Source of the DNA: JAWLBY01 sp041687455
GTDB taxonomy: Bacteria > Pseudomonadota > Gammaproteobacteria > Xanthomonadales > Xanthomonadaceae
DNA length: 64,000 nucleotides
Reading direction: 5' to 3'
Assembly (NCBI GenBank): GCA_041687455.1
Contig: JAWLBY010000001.1
Location: 310,001-374,000, forward strand
The stretch's first letter is position 1; every line of letters starts with the position of its first letter. The position numbers and the translations under genes were made by a program. Positions 51,304 to 60,637 of the stretch are shown one piece after another. The notes below the pieces were generated by a model. The model ran no database searches. It saw only the letters and a list, made by a program, of their open reading frames with translations, and was not told the origin of the DNA.

Positions 51304-52649
51304 GCGGCTGGCGCCGTCGGCTGGCCCGCTGGTGGCCGCGCCGCGACAGCGAACCGCAGGTCGCCGAGCGCCACGGCGACCGCCACCTGCTGCGCGCCGC
51401 CGACAGCCTGCGTGCGCTGCTCGACGATCCGGCCGTGCCGGCCGAACTGCGCGAGCAACTGTCCGCCGAGTTCGCCGAGGTCGAGGCGATGCTCGACAAG
51501 CTCGAGCATGGCCTGATCCACATCGCCGTGTTCGGCCGCGTCAGCGTCGGCAAGTCGGCGCTGCTGAACGCGCTGCTCGGCCGCGACGCGTTCGAGGTCG
51601 GCGTGCTGCACGGCACCACCCGCACCCGGGTCGCGCAGCGCTGGCGCGAGGCCGGCGACGAACATGTGCATCTGATCGACACACCCGGCATCGACGAGCT
51701 CGGCGGCGACGAACGCGAGCAACTGGCGAAACAGATCGCGTCGCGTTCGGATCTCGTGCTGTTCGTGATCGACGGCGACCTGACCGCGACCGAGCTCGCT
51801 GCGCTGCGCACGCTGGCCGCACAGCAGCGCCCGCTGCTGGTCGTGCTGAACAAGGCCGACCGCTACAGCGCCGCGCAGCGTGAGCAACTGCGGCGCAGCA
51901 TCGGCGCCAGGCTGGCCGGCCTGCTGCCCGACGAGCACCTGATCGAGGCCAGCGCACTGCCGGCACCGCAGCGCGTGCTGCAGGTGCAGCCCGACGGCCG
52001 CGAACTCGAGATCGAACGCGAGCGGCCGATCGATGTCGCCGCACTGAAGGAACGCGTGCTGGCGATCCTGCAGAGCGAAGGCAAGACGCTGGCGGCGTTG
52101 AACGCGGCAGTCTTTGCCGGCGCGCTCAGCGACCAGGTCGGCGCACGGCTGGCCGGCCTGCGCCGCGAGATCGCCGCCCGCATCACGCGCAGCTACTGTC
52201 TCGCCAAGGGTGTCGCGGTCGGACTGAATCCGGTCCCGGCCGCCGACCTGCTCGCCGCCGCCGGCCTCGACGTCGCGCTGGTCATGCACCTGTCGCGGAT
52301 CTACGGCCTGCCGCTGTCGCGCCGCGAGGCCGGCCAGTTGCTCGGCACGATCCTCGCGCAACTGGTTGCGCTGATGGGCGCGATCTGGGGCGTGCATCTG
52401 GTCGCGTCGGCGTTGAAGCTCGGCAGCGCCGGACTGTCGACCGCGCTGACCGCCGGCGCGCAGGGCGCGCTGGCCTGGTACGCGACGCTGCTGGTCGCGC
52501 GCGCCGCCGAGCGTTATCTCGCCGCCGGCAAGAGCTGGGGCGAACAGGGACCGAAGCGGGTCGTGCGCGAGATCGTCGACAGCCTCGACCGCGACTCGGT
52601 GCTGCGCGAGGCGCGCGACGAGATCCTCACCCGGCTGCGCCGGTCGTAG
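51300..52649 (+). CDS. GTPase with C-terminal DUF697-like helical domain
   Basis: 449 residues from a GTG overlapping the yceI stop (GTGA). GTPase motifs: G1 VFGRVSVGKSALLNALLG (about 78), G2 HGTTRTRV, G3 LIDTPGIDELGGDE (about 126), G4 VVLNKADRY (about 183). The C-terminal half carries LSRIYGLPLSRREAGQLLGTILAQ and hydrophobic segments typical of DUF697. Unlike the first GTPase of the block it has no N-terminal membrane anchor. Exact function is not known; paired with its anchored paralogue around the YceI-b561 genes. Confidence 0.85.
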   Translation: MSGWRRRLARWWPRRDSEPQVAERHGDRHLLRAADSLRALLDDPAVPAELREQLSAEFAEVEAMLDKLEHGLIHIAVFGRVSVGKSALLNALLGRDAFEVGVLHGTTRTRVAQRWREAGDEHVHLIDTPGIDELGGDEREQLAKQIASRSDLVLFVIDGDLTATELAALRTLAAQQRPLLVVLNKADRYSAAQREQLRRSIGARLAGLLPDEHLIEASALPAPQRVLQVQPDGRELEIERERPIDVAALKERVLAILQSEGKTLAALNAAVFAGALSDQVGARLAGLRREIAARITRSYCLAKGVAVGLNPVPAADLLAAAGLDVALVMHLSRIYGLPLSRREAGQLLGTILAQLVALMGAIWGVHLVASALKLGSAGLSTALTAGAQGALAWYATLLVARAAERYLAAGKSWGEQGPKRVVREIVDSLDRDSVLREARDEILTRLRRS

Positions 52650-52893
52650 GCCCGGTCGGCGACCCGCGAAATCCGGTGTTCGCGGGCCGCTCGTCGCGCC
52701 AGATCCTCGCATCGCTGCGGCGTGCGCAACCAGAATCAATCGCTTGCGTGAGCGTACCGCGCCGCCGTCGAACGAATGACGCCGCCGGCCCGCTCAGCGC
52801 CCGGCCGATGCGGCACAATCGGACCACGATGACCGTCCCGGCCCGGACGCGTCACGCGCAGGGTCCGGCCTGCATGTTCGGGGAAGACGGTCG

Positions 52894-55800
52894 GTGATTC
52901 ATTCAAGCCAGCGCACCGATGCTCGACGCGCGTTCATCGTGCTCGCCGTGCTGCTGCCCGGACTGCTTGCCGCCGCGCTGCTGCCCGGGCCGTTGCCGGG
53001 GCGCGGGCTGGCCCATTACCTGCCGCTGCACACCACGCTCGAAGTGCTGTCGATCGCGGTCGCCACGCTGGTGTTCGCGATCGGCTGGAATACCCGCCGC
53101 CACCAGCCATCGCAGGCCGTGCTGTGGCTGGCCTGCCTGTTCCTCGGTGTCGCCGCGCTCGATCTGTCGCACATGCTGTCGTACCAGGGCATGCCGAGCT
53201 TCGTCACGCCGAGCAGCCCGCAGAAGGCGATCCACTTCTGGCTCGCGGCACGCACGCTGGCCGCATTTGCGCTGCTCGGCGCCGCGCTGATGGCATGGCG
53301 CACGCGCCCGCCCGCGGCGCCGGCGCTGGCGCTGCTGGGCGTGCTGCTGGTGGTCGCGCTGCTGCATGGCTGGTTCCTGTACGCGCCCGAACGCCTGCCG
53401 GCGACCTTCGTGCCCGGCCGCGGGCTGACCACGTTCAAGATCGGCTACGAATACGGGCTGATCGTCGCCTACCTGCTCGCCGCCGCGCTGTACTTCCGCC
53501 ACCTGCGCCGGCCGCGCGAGTTCAACGCCGGCGGGCTGTTCGCGACCGCCGGCGCGATGGCGATGAGCGAGTTCTTCTTCACGCTGTACGCCGAGGTCAG
53601 CGATCTCTACAACCTGCTCGGCCACCTGTACAAGATCGCCGCCTACGCCCTGCTCTATCGCGCGCTGTTCATCGAGACGGTGCAGCGCCCTTACCAGCAG
53701 GTGCTCGAATACCAGCGCCAGCTCGGCGCCACGATCGACACCCTGCCCGACCTGCTGTTCGAGCTCGATGCCGACGGCAACTACGTCACCGTGCATGCCA
53801 ACGAGCCGGGCAAGCTGGCGGCACCGCCATCGGCGCTGCTCGGCCGCAACGTCCGCGACATGCTGCCGCCGGAGCAGGCCGAGATCGTGATGAACGTGCT
53901 GCGCGAAGCCGCCCAGCGCCGCATCGTGCGTGGCGCACGCATCACGCTGCAGGTGCCGGACGGCGAGTGCCATTTCGAACTGTCGGTGGCACGCAAGGAC
54001 AACGGCACACCGAACCGGCCGCACTTCCTGCTGCTGTCGCGCGACATCACCGCGGCGGTGCGGCATGAGCAGGCGCTGGCCCACGAGGGCCGCGTCAGCC
54101 GCGCGCTGCTGGGCCTGACCGAAGTGGCACGCGGCGCCGACGAGCACACGCTGCTGCAGCACGCCGCCGACCAGGCAGCCGAGCTCACCGGCAGCCCGGC
54201 CGCGCTGATCTGCCTGATCGACGACGACCAGCACGGCATCGACAGCGTCGCCTGGTCGGCGGCCACCCCGGAAGCGCTGCGCGCGGCCAGCTTCGACGAG
54301 CACCACTCGATCGGAGACGTCGGCCGCTGGGCCGACCCGTTCCGGCGCCGGCAGCCGGTGCTGATCGACGACAGTCGCGACGCCCCCGGCGAACCGGCAG
54401 CGCCCGGCGACGCCACGGCCGGCAGCGGGCTGACCCGGATGCTCGGCGTGCCGGTACTGGACGGCGACACGGTCCGCGCGATCGTCGACGTCGGCAACAA
54501 GCCCGCCCGGTACGACGAGCACGACCGCGCCGCGCTGCAGCGATTGGCCGATTCGCTGTGGCAGATCATCCATCGCCGCCGCCAGGCCGAGCGGCTGCGG
54601 CAGAAGCAGGAGGAGCTGGACCACTTCTTCAGTGCCAACATCGACCTGTTCTGCATCGCCAGCAGCGATGGCATCCTGCTGCGCATCAACGGCAGTTGGG
54701 AGGCGCTGCTCGGCTACCCGATCGGCGAACTCGAAGGTCGGCCGTTCCTCGATTTCGTGCATCCGGACGACCGCGAGATATCGCTCGACACGCTCGGCCG
54801 GCTGAACCGCCAGCCGGGCCGGATCGGCAACGTCGAGAACCGCTGGATCGCGCGCGACGGCTCGCTGCGCAACATGGAGTGGCGGGCCAAGGCGGTCGGC
54901 GGCGTGATCTACGCGGCGGCGCGCGACATCACCGAGCGCAAGCAGCAGGACAGCACGATCCGCAAGCTCTCGTCGGCCGTCGCGCAGAGCCCGTACCCGG
55001 TGCTGATCACCGATGTCGATGGCCGCATCGAGTATTCGAACGAGGCGTTCTCGCTGGTCAGCGGCTACTCGGCCGACGAGCTGGCCGGACAGACCCCGGC
55101 CATGCTGAAGTCCGGCAAGACCTCGCGGAATGTCTACAAGGCGATGCGGAAACAGCTCGAGCGCGGGGAACCGTGGAAGGGCGAGTTCATCAACCGGCGC
55201 AAGGATGGCAGCGAGTACTTCAGCGCCGCGCTGATCTACCCGGTGCGCGACGCCCGCGGCGAGATCGTCAACTACCTCGCCCACCAGGAAGACGTCACCG
55301 CCCGCAAGGCGGCCGCCGAGCGACTGCGCCAGTTGTCGCACTACGACCAGCTCACCGGCCTGCCGAACCGGGTGCTGCTCGAGGAACGCTTCCGCCACGC
55401 GATCGACCTCGCGCGCCGGCACGGCGAGTCGCTGACGCTGATGTGGCTCGACATCGACCACTTCAAGGAAGTCAACGACGCGCTCGGCCACAGCGTCGGC
55501 GATCTGCTGCTGCTCGAAGTCGCGCACCGTCTGCGCACCCAGTTGCGCGACCAGGACACGCTGTCGCGGCACTCCGGCGACGACTTCGTGATCGTGCTGC
55601 CCGGCACCGATCAGGATGACGCCGCCGCGCTCGCGACCCGTCTGCTCGGCGCGATCGAGGCGCCGCTGTCGCTGAGCGAACAGGAACTGATCGTCAGCAG
55701 CTCGATCGGCATCGCGCTGTTCCCGAACGATGCCGACAGCCTCGAGGGCCTGCAGATGTGCGCCGAGGCCGCGATGTACCGGATGAAGCAGGAAGGCCGC

Positions 55801-56622
55801 AACGGCTTCCGCTTCTACGCGCCCGAGATGCAGGCCCACAGCGCCCGCATGCTGGCGCTCGGCAATGCGCTCAAGCACGCGCTGTCGCGCGCCGAACTGA
55901 GCGTCGAATACCAGCCGCAGATCGACCTGGCCAGCGGTCGCATCGTCGGAGCCGAGGCGCTGATGCGCTGGCACAGTCCGCAATGGGGCCAGGTGTCACC
56001 GGCCGAGTTCATCCCGATCGCCGAGGACAACGGCCTGATCGTGCCGATGGGCGAATGGATGCTGCGCACCGCCACCGAACAACTGCGCCGCTGGCACGAC
56101 GCCGGCCTGAACGAGCTGACCGTCGCGGTGAACCTGTCGGCCGTGCAATTCGCCCAACCGGCGCTCGCCGCGACCATCACGCGGCTGGTCGAGGCTGCCG
56201 GCGTCGCCCCCGAGCACGTCGACCTCGAACTGACCGAAGCCGTCGCGCTGAAGAACCCCGACGCTGCGATGCGCACGATGGTCGCGCTCAGCGATGCCGG
56301 CTTCCAGCTCTCGATCGACGACTTCGGCACCGGCTATTCGTCGATGAGCTATCTGAAGCGCTTCGCGGTCGACAAACTCAAGATCGACAAGTCCTTCATC
56401 CGCGAACTCGGCGCCGACAACGACGACCAGGCGATCGTCACCGCGATCATCCAGATGGCCCACAGCCTCGGCATGACGACGATCGCCGAAGGCGTCGAAA
56501 CCGACGGTCAGCGCAGCTTCCTGCAACAACACGGCTGCGACCAGATCCAGGGCTTCCTGTGCAGCCGACCACTACCGGCGGAGCAGTTCGAGGCGTTTGT
56601 GCGGGGAGGCGGTGGCGGGTGA
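52894..56622 (+). CDS. MASE3-PAS-GAF-PAS-PAS-GGDEF-EAL c-di-GMP signalling protein
   Basis: 1242 residues. MASE3-type membrane sensor (about 1-265, seven hydrophobic segments, VAALDLSHMLSYQGMPSF), PAS (275-400), GAF (410-545), two more PAS (565-815), GGDEF (about 819-980) and EAL (about 1000-1240). The cyclase signature reads SGDDF in place of GGDEF, so cyclase activity is doubtful. The phosphodiesterase residues look intact: GAEALMRW, VNLSAVQF, ELTEAVAL, IDDFGTGYSS, LKIDKSF, AEGVET. Likely a membrane-linked c-di-GMP phosphodiesterase controlling motility or matrix. GTG 52894 overlaps the stop of a 22-codon frame from 52829. The 244-base gap before it has no other gene. Confidence 0.9.
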   Translation: MIHSSQRTDARRAFIVLAVLLPGLLAAALLPGPLPGRGLAHYLPLHTTLEVLSIAVATLVFAIGWNTRRHQPSQAVLWLACLFLGVAALDLSHMLSYQGMPSFVTPSSPQKAIHFWLAARTLAAFALLGAALMAWRTRPPAAPALALLGVLLVVALLHGWFLYAPERLPATFVPGRGLTTFKIGYEYGLIVAYLLAAALYFRHLRRPREFNAGGLFATAGAMAMSEFFFTLYAEVSDLYNLLGHLYKIAAYALLYRALFIETVQRPYQQVLEYQRQLGATIDTLPDLLFELDADGNYVTVHANEPGKLAAPPSALLGRNVRDMLPPEQAEIVMNVLREAAQRRIVRGARITLQVPDGECHFELSVARKDNGTPNRPHFLLLSRDITAAVRHEQALAHEGRVSRALLGLTEVARGADEHTLLQHAADQAAELTGSPAALICLIDDDQHGIDSVAWSAATPEALRAASFDEHHSIGDVGRWADPFRRRQPVLIDDSRDAPGEPAAPGDATAGSGLTRMLGVPVLDGDTVRAIVDVGNKPARYDEHDRAALQRLADSLWQIIHRRRQAERLRQKQEELDHFFSANIDLFCIASSDGILLRINGSWEALLGYPIGELEGRPFLDFVHPDDREISLDTLGRLNRQPGRIGNVENRWIARDGSLRNMEWRAKAVGGVIYAAARDITERKQQDSTIRKLSSAVAQSPYPVLITDVDGRIEYSNEAFSLVSGYSADELAGQTPAMLKSGKTSRNVYKAMRKQLERGEPWKGEFINRRKDGSEYFSAALIYPVRDARGEIVNYLAHQEDVTARKAAAERLRQLSHYDQLTGLPNRVLLEERFRHAIDLARRHGESLTLMWLDIDHFKEVNDALGHSVGDLLLLEVAHRLRTQLRDQDTLSRHSGDDFVIVLPGTDQDDAAALATRLLGAIEAPLSLSEQELIVSSSIGIALFPNDADSLEGLQMCAEAAMYRMKQEGRNGFRFYAPEMQAHSARMLALGNALKHALSRAELSVEYQPQIDLASGRIVGAEALMRWHSPQWGQVSPAEFIPIAEDNGLIVPMGEWMLRTATEQLRRWHDAGLNELTVAVNLSAVQFAQPALAATITRLVEAAGVAPEHVDLELTEAVALKNPDAAMRTMVALSDAGFQLSIDDFGTGYSSMSYLKRFAVDKLKIDKSFIRELGADNDDQAIVTAIIQMAHSLGMTTIAEGVETDGQRSFLQQHGCDQIQGFLCSRPLPAEQFEAFVRGGGGG

Positions 56623-56718
56623 AGGATGCGCGGGCGGAACGACCGGCGCCTTTCGACCACGGGTGGTCTCTGGAAATTGCACTCTGACCCTCACTCTGAC
56701 CCGGGTCTTGCGCGCGGC

Positions 56719-57606
56719 TCAGAGGTTGGTACTTTCCGGCGGCGCGCTGCTGCCGAGCGGCGCGGCGCCATCGAGCGTGGCGCCATCGAGCGCGCCGCCA
56801 TCGAGCGTGTCGTCGGCAACGCGGCGGGGGACATCGAGCGTGAAGCAGGTCATCGACAGCGAGCCGTAAGCGTAACCGTCGATCAGCAGGTCGAGCGGCG
56901 AGCCGTCCTGTGCCGCGACGCCGGCGATGTAGAGCCATGGCAGGAAATGTTCCGGCGTCGGCGCCACGCGCGGGAAATCGGCATCGGTCGCGAGCGAGGC
57001 GGCGTCGCCCGGGCGTGAGGTCGCAATGGCGATGGCCTTGTCGTTGAAGCGGCGAGCCCAGTCGAAGCCCAGGTCCTCGGCGTGCCGGTCCATCGCGCGC
57101 AGGTTGTGGACGACGTTGCCGCTGCCCATCACCAGCACGCCGCGATTCCGCAGCGAGGCGAGCCGGGTACCGAGTCGCAGATGGTAGTCGGCGGGCTTCG
57201 ATGCGTTGATCGACAACTGCACGACGGGCACGTCGGCGTTCGGAAACGCGTGCACCAGCACCGACCAGGTGCCGTGGTCGAGGCCCCAGCTCTCATGGTC
57301 GGCACCGACGTAGTCGGGCTGCACGGCATCGGCCACTTCCTCGGCCAGTTCGGGACAGCCGGGTGCGGGGTAGTCGATGTCGAACAGGGCCTGCGGGAAT
57401 CCATAGAAGTCATGGATGGTGCGCGGACGCGGCATCGCCGTCACCGCGGTCGCGTTGACGTACCAGTGCGCCGACACCATCAGGATCGCGCGCGGACGGC
57501 GGACCGACGCGCCGAAAGACCGCCAGGCCTCGGTGTATCGGTTGCGCTCGAGCGCGTTCATCGGGCTGCCGTGACCGAGGAACGCGGCGGGCATGCGGTC
57601 AGGCAT
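56719..57606 (-). CDS. ygiD: 4,5-DOPA-extradiol-dioxygenase-like protein YgiD (LigB family)
   Basis: 295 residues, a class III extradiol ring-cleavage dioxygenase-like enzyme. Metal-ligand candidates: His12 in FLGHGSPMNALE, His47 in MVSAHWYVN, His in LDHGTWSVLVHAFP and His in GNVVHNLRAM. YgiD acts on L-DOPA in vitro; its natural substrate is unclear. The C-terminus has an unusual tail (TLDGGALDGATLDGAAPLG) encoded by imperfect tandem repeats near 56760-56810. Convergent with the c-di-GMP gene. A second Met (M5) is an alternative start. Confidence 0.9.
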   Translation of the reverse strand: MPDRMPAAFLGHGSPMNALERNRYTEAWRSFGASVRRPRAILMVSAHWYVNATAVTAMPRPRTIHDFYGFPQALFDIDYPAPGCPELAEEVADAVQPDYVGADHESWGLDHGTWSVLVHAFPNADVPVVQLSINASKPADYHLRLGTRLASLRNRGVLVMGSGNVVHNLRAMDRHAEDLGFDWARRFNDKAIAIATSRPGDAASLATDADFPRVAPTPEHFLPWLYIAGVAAQDGSPLDLLIDGYAYGSLSMTCFTLDVPRRVADDTLDGGALDGATLDGAAPLGSSAPPESTNL

Positions 57607-57810
57607 GGTCGCTCCGGGGGCGTGGGGCTGCCTGCACGGTACGACGGTCGGCGATGACGTGCGAGCGGGGCTGTTGCCTGGGCCGCACCGCGTGGCCGGG
57701 GCTGGCTACGCCTGCGCAGGAGCGGGTGATCGCGGCCCGGACGCCGCTCTGACCGTGGCCCGGTGCTGACCACGATCCGGATCGACGGAATGCGCGTTTT
57801 CGCCGCCGCA

Positions 57811-57819
57811 TGCGACAAT
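57811..57819 (+). promoter_or_regulatory. Extended -10 promoter of the small arginine-rich ORF
   Basis: TGCGACAAT is an extended -10 element (TG-N-GACAAT) 31 bases before the small ORF at 57851. No good -35 is seen, as is usual for this promoter class. The rest of 57607-57810 shows nothing. Confidence 0.4.
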
Positions 57820-57850
57820 CCGCGATCCACCCAAGCCCAGGAGCCTTCCA

Positions 57851-57922
57851 ATGAAACTCGCACGCTTCCGCCGTCATCGCACCCGCCTCCGTCGCTTCCT
57901 GGTTTCGCGCAGCAAGCGCTGA
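57851..57922 (+). CDS. Small arginine-rich ORF (23 residues), function unknown
   Basis: A 23-codon frame starting MKLARFRRHRTRLRRF and ending SRSKR. Nine Arg, two Lys and one His give a very high positive charge. It has the marks of a real gene: AGGAG eight bases before the ATG, and an extended -10 at 57811-57819. The frame stops 68 bases before the EAL fragment begins. It could be a nucleic-acid-binding or membrane-active peptide or a leader peptide; nothing in the sequence decides. A random GC-rich frame cannot be excluded. Confidence 0.4.
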   Translation: MKLARFRRHRTRLRRFLVSRSKR

Positions 57923-57990
57923 GACCAGCGGAAAGGGTCGGAGCGCGTTATCGCCCGCAGCAGCCAGGGCGGAACGCACTCTGGCCCCGC

Positions 57991-58636
57991 TCCGCAATGG
58001 GGCAAGGTGTCGCCGGCCGAGTTCATCCCGATCGCCGAGGACAACGGCCTGATCGTGCCGATGGGCGAATGGATGCTGCGCACTGCCACCGAACAACTGC
58101 GCCGCTGGCACGACGCCGGCCTGCACGAGCTGTCCGTCTCGGTGAACCTGTCGGCCGTGCAGTTCGCCCAGCCGACGCTGGCCGCGACGATCACCCGACT
58201 GGTCGAGGCCGCCGGCATCGCCCCCGACCATGTCGACCTCGAGCTGACCGAAGCTGTCGCGCTGAAGAATCCCGACGCCGCGATTCGCACGATGGTCGCA
58301 CTCGTCGATGCCGGCTTCCGACTCTCGATCGACGACTTCGGCACCGGCTACTCGTCGATGAGCTACCTGAAACGCTTCGCGGTCGACAAGCTCAAGATCG
58401 ACCAGTCGTTCATCCGCGAACTCGTCGTCGACAACGACGACCAGGCCATCGTCACCGCGATCATCCAGATGGCCCACAGCCTCGGCATGACGACGATCGC
58501 CGAAGGCGTCGAGACGGACGACCAGCGCAGCTTCCTGCAACAGCGCGGCTGTGACCAGATCCAGGGCTTCCTGTACAGCCCGCCGCTGCCGGCGGAGCAG
58601 TTCGAGGCGTTCGTGCGAGGCAGCGGCGGCGGCTGA
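57991..58636 (+). pseudogene. Truncated EAL-domain fragment duplicated from the upstream c-di-GMP gene
   Basis: These 646 bases align without gaps to 55977-56622; both end at the TGA. The 209 residues from the shared GTG (58007) differ at only 17 positions. The copy starts abruptly after the EAL motif, so the metal-binding Glu of GAEALMRW and about 20 preceding EAL-domain residues are missing, as are all sensor and GGDEF domains. The frame is otherwise open, with VNLSAVQF, ELTE, DDFGTGYSS and AEGVE kept. No ribosome site fits GTG 58007. Called a pseudogene; an EAL-like binding or decoy protein is possible. Confidence 0.75.
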
Positions 58637-58758
58637 TCGCAGCCGGGGCGGGTGGCACGAGCGGGTCGGAACTCGCGTTCAGGGATGCGACCGGATCCCC
58701 GTATCGGGTCCGGCGATCGCTTCGAGCAGGATCGCCGCGCGCGACACGCCGGCGTGCG

Positions 58759-60273
58759 TCAGTCGATCTTCCTGAACGTCGCGTGCTCGAACGACAGCGC
58801 GTCGACACCGGCATCGCCGACCAGGAACGACACCACGTTGCCGGCATTCGGCGAGAACTCGACCCGCACGTGATCTTCGCGATCCTGGCCGGTAGCCTCC
58901 GACGCGAGATTGCCCCAGCGAATCGCCAACCGCCCGTCCGGCGTCACGTTCACGACCATAGTTCCGAGCAGATCGTTGGAATACGTGCCGGCATACGTTT
59001 CTACCGGCCGGGACAGAACGAAGGCGCGCGCCCGGATGCTTTCCCGGTGCCTTGCTGCCGCCAGACGCAGCTCCACGGCCTGTGCCAGCAGGCGATCGGC
59101 CCGGCCCGATGTCTTCGACCGCACATCCGGCTCGCCCAGCAGCCTGCCGTAGACATCGGCGGCGATGAGGCTGGTCAGTTTGGCGCTCAGGAAATCCTCA
59201 TTGTTCAGCACGACCAGACCGATGCCTGCTTCGGCAATGAACGACAGGTGGGCATGAAAGCCGGCGAAGGATCCGAAGTGATGGTGCATCAGCCGGCCCT
59301 GGTACTCGCCGGTATACCACCCCCATGCGTAGCCGGTGCGTTCGAAGTCCAGGTACCGACCATCCGCTTCGACCTGAGCGGTGTGCGACTGCCTGATCAC
59401 CGATGCAGGAAACACCTGCCGGCCTTCGTGCCGACCGGCACCGAGCTGCGCGATGAGGAATCGGGCCAGGTCGGGCGCCGTTGAAACGATGCCGCCGGCC
59501 GCCTGCATGGTCTGGTCCGACTTGCTCAGGTACAGCGGCTGATCCGGATTGTCGCTCGCAAACGAGTACGGTTTCGCCAACGGCCAGCCGTTGGCTTCCG
59601 CCTCGCTGATCCGGGCCGACGTGCGCGTCATCCCCAGCGGCTCGAAGATGGCTGCATCGAGCTGCCGCTGCCAGGGCGTTGCAAGGATCTGGTCCAACCA
59701 GACGCTGACGATGTTGTAGCCGACGTTCGTGTACCTGAACGCTGCGCGCGGCGTATCCGCCGGATAGGAAGCCGCGACCAGGGCCCGTCGCGTGCGGGCG
59801 TCGTGGATGCCGCTGAATGCGGTCGCCCAGGCCAACGGCTGATTGTCGATCCCCGACGCGTGCACCAGCAGATCCCTGACCGTCACTGCGGTCGCATCGA
59901 TGCCGTTGAAGCGGATGTCGGGAAACATCTGCTGCAACGAATCCCGCGTGTCGACCCGCCCGGCCTCCTCCTGCAGCAACACGTTCAGCGCCAGCAGGGG
60001 CTTGGTGGTCGAGGCAATGTAGAAGACCGTGTCGCGGGTCACCGGCTGTTCGCCGGCGATGTCGGCGAAGCCGAAGTAGCCCTCGTAGACGATCCGGCCA
60101 TCCTTCACCACCGCCACCGCCGTACCGGAGCGCTGGCCGGTGCTCTCCTTGGCGGCCTTGATGACGCCGGCAAGCTCGTTGAACCGGTAACCGGTACCGG
60201 AGGTCGATTCGGCGGTCGCGGGCAGCGATGCCAACACCAGCGCAACCATCAGGATCGAAGCGATCGAGGTCAT
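58759..60273 (-). CDS. Serine beta-lactamase-like hydrolase (class C/esterase family)
   Basis: 504 residues with a signal peptide (ILMVALVLASLPATAES). Motifs of the serine beta-lactamase/DD-peptidase fold: SxxK in IASTTKPLLALNV, Tyr-x-Asn in FRYTNVGYNIVSVWL, and HxG-like HHHFGSFAGFHAHL late in the domain. A C-terminal extension of about 130 residues (TYAGTYSNDLLGTMVVNV, GRLAIRWG) resembles the beta-barrel found in EstB-like or D-aminopeptidase relatives. Substrate unknown; cell-wall peptide or ester hydrolysis is more likely than antibiotic resistance. ATG 60273 has GGAG seven bases upstream; the frame extends further but without signal sequence. Confidence 0.88.
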   Translation of the reverse strand: MTSIASILMVALVLASLPATAESTSGTGYRFNELAGVIKAAKESTGQRSGTAVAVVKDGRIVYEGYFGFADIAGEQPVTRDTVFYIASTTKPLLALNVLLQEEAGRVDTRDSLQQMFPDIRFNGIDATAVTVRDLLVHASGIDNQPLAWATAFSGIHDARTRRALVAASYPADTPRAAFRYTNVGYNIVSVWLDQILATPWQRQLDAAIFEPLGMTRTSARISEAEANGWPLAKPYSFASDNPDQPLYLSKSDQTMQAAGGIVSTAPDLARFLIAQLGAGRHEGRQVFPASVIRQSHTAQVEADGRYLDFERTGYAWGWYTGEYQGRLMHHHFGSFAGFHAHLSFIAEAGIGLVVLNNEDFLSAKLTSLIAADVYGRLLGEPDVRSKTSGRADRLLAQAVELRLAAARHRESIRARAFVLSRPVETYAGTYSNDLLGTMVVNVTPDGRLAIRWGNLASEATGQDREDHVRVEFSPNAGNVVSFLVGDAGVDALSFEHATFRKID

Positions 60274-60637
60274 GCGGATTCTCCGAAGGGCTGACGCATC
60301 AACGCGCGTCCGTAGACAGCAGATACGACGCGCGGCCATCCGGTTGCAGCCAGCCCGATGCCGCCAAGCCGCCGGACCCGGCCGCTGTCGACGACCGGCC
60401 CGGCGGTGTGCGGACCGAGCACCACGCAGAGCAGCAGCAGAACCTGCAACAACCCGTGGCTTCGCAAACATCCTGTCTCCGTTGTCGCGAGCAGCGCGCA
60501 CCGCGTCAGCGGCCGATACGCTGTCGCCGCCGCGAGCCGCGCACCTGATCCGGTCGCTTGACGGACGCGCCGAGCATGGGGAGTCTGGAGTGGCTGACCA
60601 GCGCACGACCACTCCGATACACAGGCGAGGGCGACCG

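Noticed and set aside
52829..52897. A 22-codon ORF coupled to the c-di-GMP gene
   Set aside because: The stop overlaps the downstream GTG and a CACAAT lies before it, but there is no ribosome site or distinct sequence character; kept only as a note in that gene.
52903..55983. A 1026-codon minus-strand open frame
   Set aside because: Antisense to the MASE3-PAS-GGDEF-EAL gene; rich in Gln, Arg and His without domain signatures.
58759..60273. Acquired beta-lactamase resistance gene
   Set aside because: SxxK and Tyr-x-Asn motifs define only the fold; length, C-terminal barrel and lack of mobile context fit a general serine hydrolase.
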